Below are positions 5,214 through 5,641 of a stretch of DNA of 5,641 nt, piece by piece. Numbering within the stretch: position 1 is the stretch's first letter; every line of letters begins with the position of its first letter. Below the pieces are notes generated by a model. It was not told the DNA's origin and searched no databases. It worked only from the letters and a program-made list of their open reading frames with translations. The translations under genes were made by a program, and so were the position numbers. Source of the DNA: Betaproteobacteria bacterium RBG_16_58_11 (GTDB lineage: Bacteria > Pseudomonadota > Gammaproteobacteria > Burkholderiales > Thiobacteraceae); the NCBI GenBank assembly GCA_001770235.1, contig MEQN01000014.1, positions 1 to 5,641 of the forward strand. The letters are read 5' to 3'.

Positions 5214-5641
5214 ATGCCCCAAATCCATCTTCTTCCCGATCTGCTCATCAACCAAATCGCCGCTGGTGAGGTGGTGGATCGGCCTGCATCCGCGCTAAAG
5301 GAGTTATTGGAAAACAGCGTCGATGCCGGTGCAACGGAGATCGAGGTCAAGCTCACGCAAGGCGGCATCAAGCAGATTCAAGTTACCGACAACGGTGGCG
5401 GCATCGCGGGCGAGCAGTTGGCCTTGGCTTTGGCGCGCCATGCGACGAGCAAGATCGCTTCATTAGAAGATTTGGAGCGGGTGGCGAGCTTGGGTTTTCG
5501 CGGTGAAGCCTTGGCGAGCATCGCCTCCGTCACGCGCATGGCCTTGATCAGCCGCACCCTGCAAGCCGAGCACGCCTGGCAAGTCGAGACCGAGGGCGGT
5601 GCGCTGTCTTCCCCGCAGCCGGCGGCGCATGCGGTGGGCAC
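5214..5641 (+). CDS. mutL: DNA mismatch repair protein MutL, N-terminal part (cut by window edge)
   Basis: The frame runs 142 codons from ATG 5214 to the right edge and is the N-terminal GHKL ATPase domain of MutL. MutL couples mismatch recognition by MutS to strand incision and excision in the cytosol. Hallmark motifs are all present: [14 protein letters not shown] (13-26), [12 protein letters not shown] (29-40) with the presumed catalytic E30 and Mg-binding N34, DNGGGI (59-64), RHATSKI (75-81) and [10 protein letters not shown] (94-103). The first 142 residues align closely in order and spacing with the start of E. coli MutL as I recall it. Nothing appears damaged in the visible part. It is a core chromosomal gene and marks the right flank of the accessory region. 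In many proteobacteria amiB or amiC lies directly upstream; here an HTH-nucleotidyltransferase pair is in that position. Confidence 0.97.
   Translation, partial: MPQIHLLPDLLINQIAAGEVVDRPASALKELLENSVDAGATEIEVKLTQGGIKQIQVTDNGGGIAGEQLALALARHATSKIASLEDLERVASLGFRGEALASIASVTRMALISRTLQAEHAWQVETEGGALSSPQPAAHAVG

Noticed and set aside
1..5641. CRISPR array, tRNA or rRNA gene
   Set aside because: No regularly spaced repeats and no tRNA- or rRNA-like sequences were seen on either strand.

Overview
The window most likely comes from a betaproteobacterium, probably near Nitrosomonadales/Gallionellaceae. This is inferred from the style of the MutL N-terminus at the right edge, the moderately high GC content, and what looks like the tail of an AmiC-type amidase, whose gene commonly lies directly before mutL. 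The taxon comes from family recall and not from a search.

Left two thirds (1-3756, minus strand): a tightly coupled leftward operon. Its first visible gene encodes a 903-residue protein with a DEAH-type superfamily 2 helicase core and a C-terminal PD-(D/E)XK nuclease motif. It resembles type III restriction 'Res' subunits and the BPTD_3080-type restriction endonucleases. Its stop codon overlaps the start of the second gene (ATGA), which encodes a Schlafen/AlbA_2-type ATP-binding protein and runs off the left edge. The pair looks like part of a DNA-targeting defence or regulatory island. No methyltransferase is visible.

Middle (3757-4067): about 310 bases with no intact gene but much structure. 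It holds an inverted repeat in the helicase leader, a 21-base imperfect dyad, an apparent 26-codon 3' remnant of amiC on the plus strand with a second inverted repeat across its stop, and a compact promoter/operator. The amiC remnant suggests that an accessory island ends here, either by insertion into amiC or by an attachment event that duplicated its 3' end.

Right third (4068-5641, plus strand): an XRE-type HTH protein and a DUF6036-like nucleotidyltransferase overlap by 10 bases and form a likely toxin-antitoxin or abortive-infection pair. They sit between the amiC tail and the 5' part of mutL, which runs off the right edge. The ancestral amiC-mutL junction has therefore collected at least two accessory modules. 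The best candidates for something new are the helicase-nuclease/AlbA_2 operon, the HTH-nucleotidyltransferase pair with its promoter-embedded palindrome, and the island boundary inside amiC.
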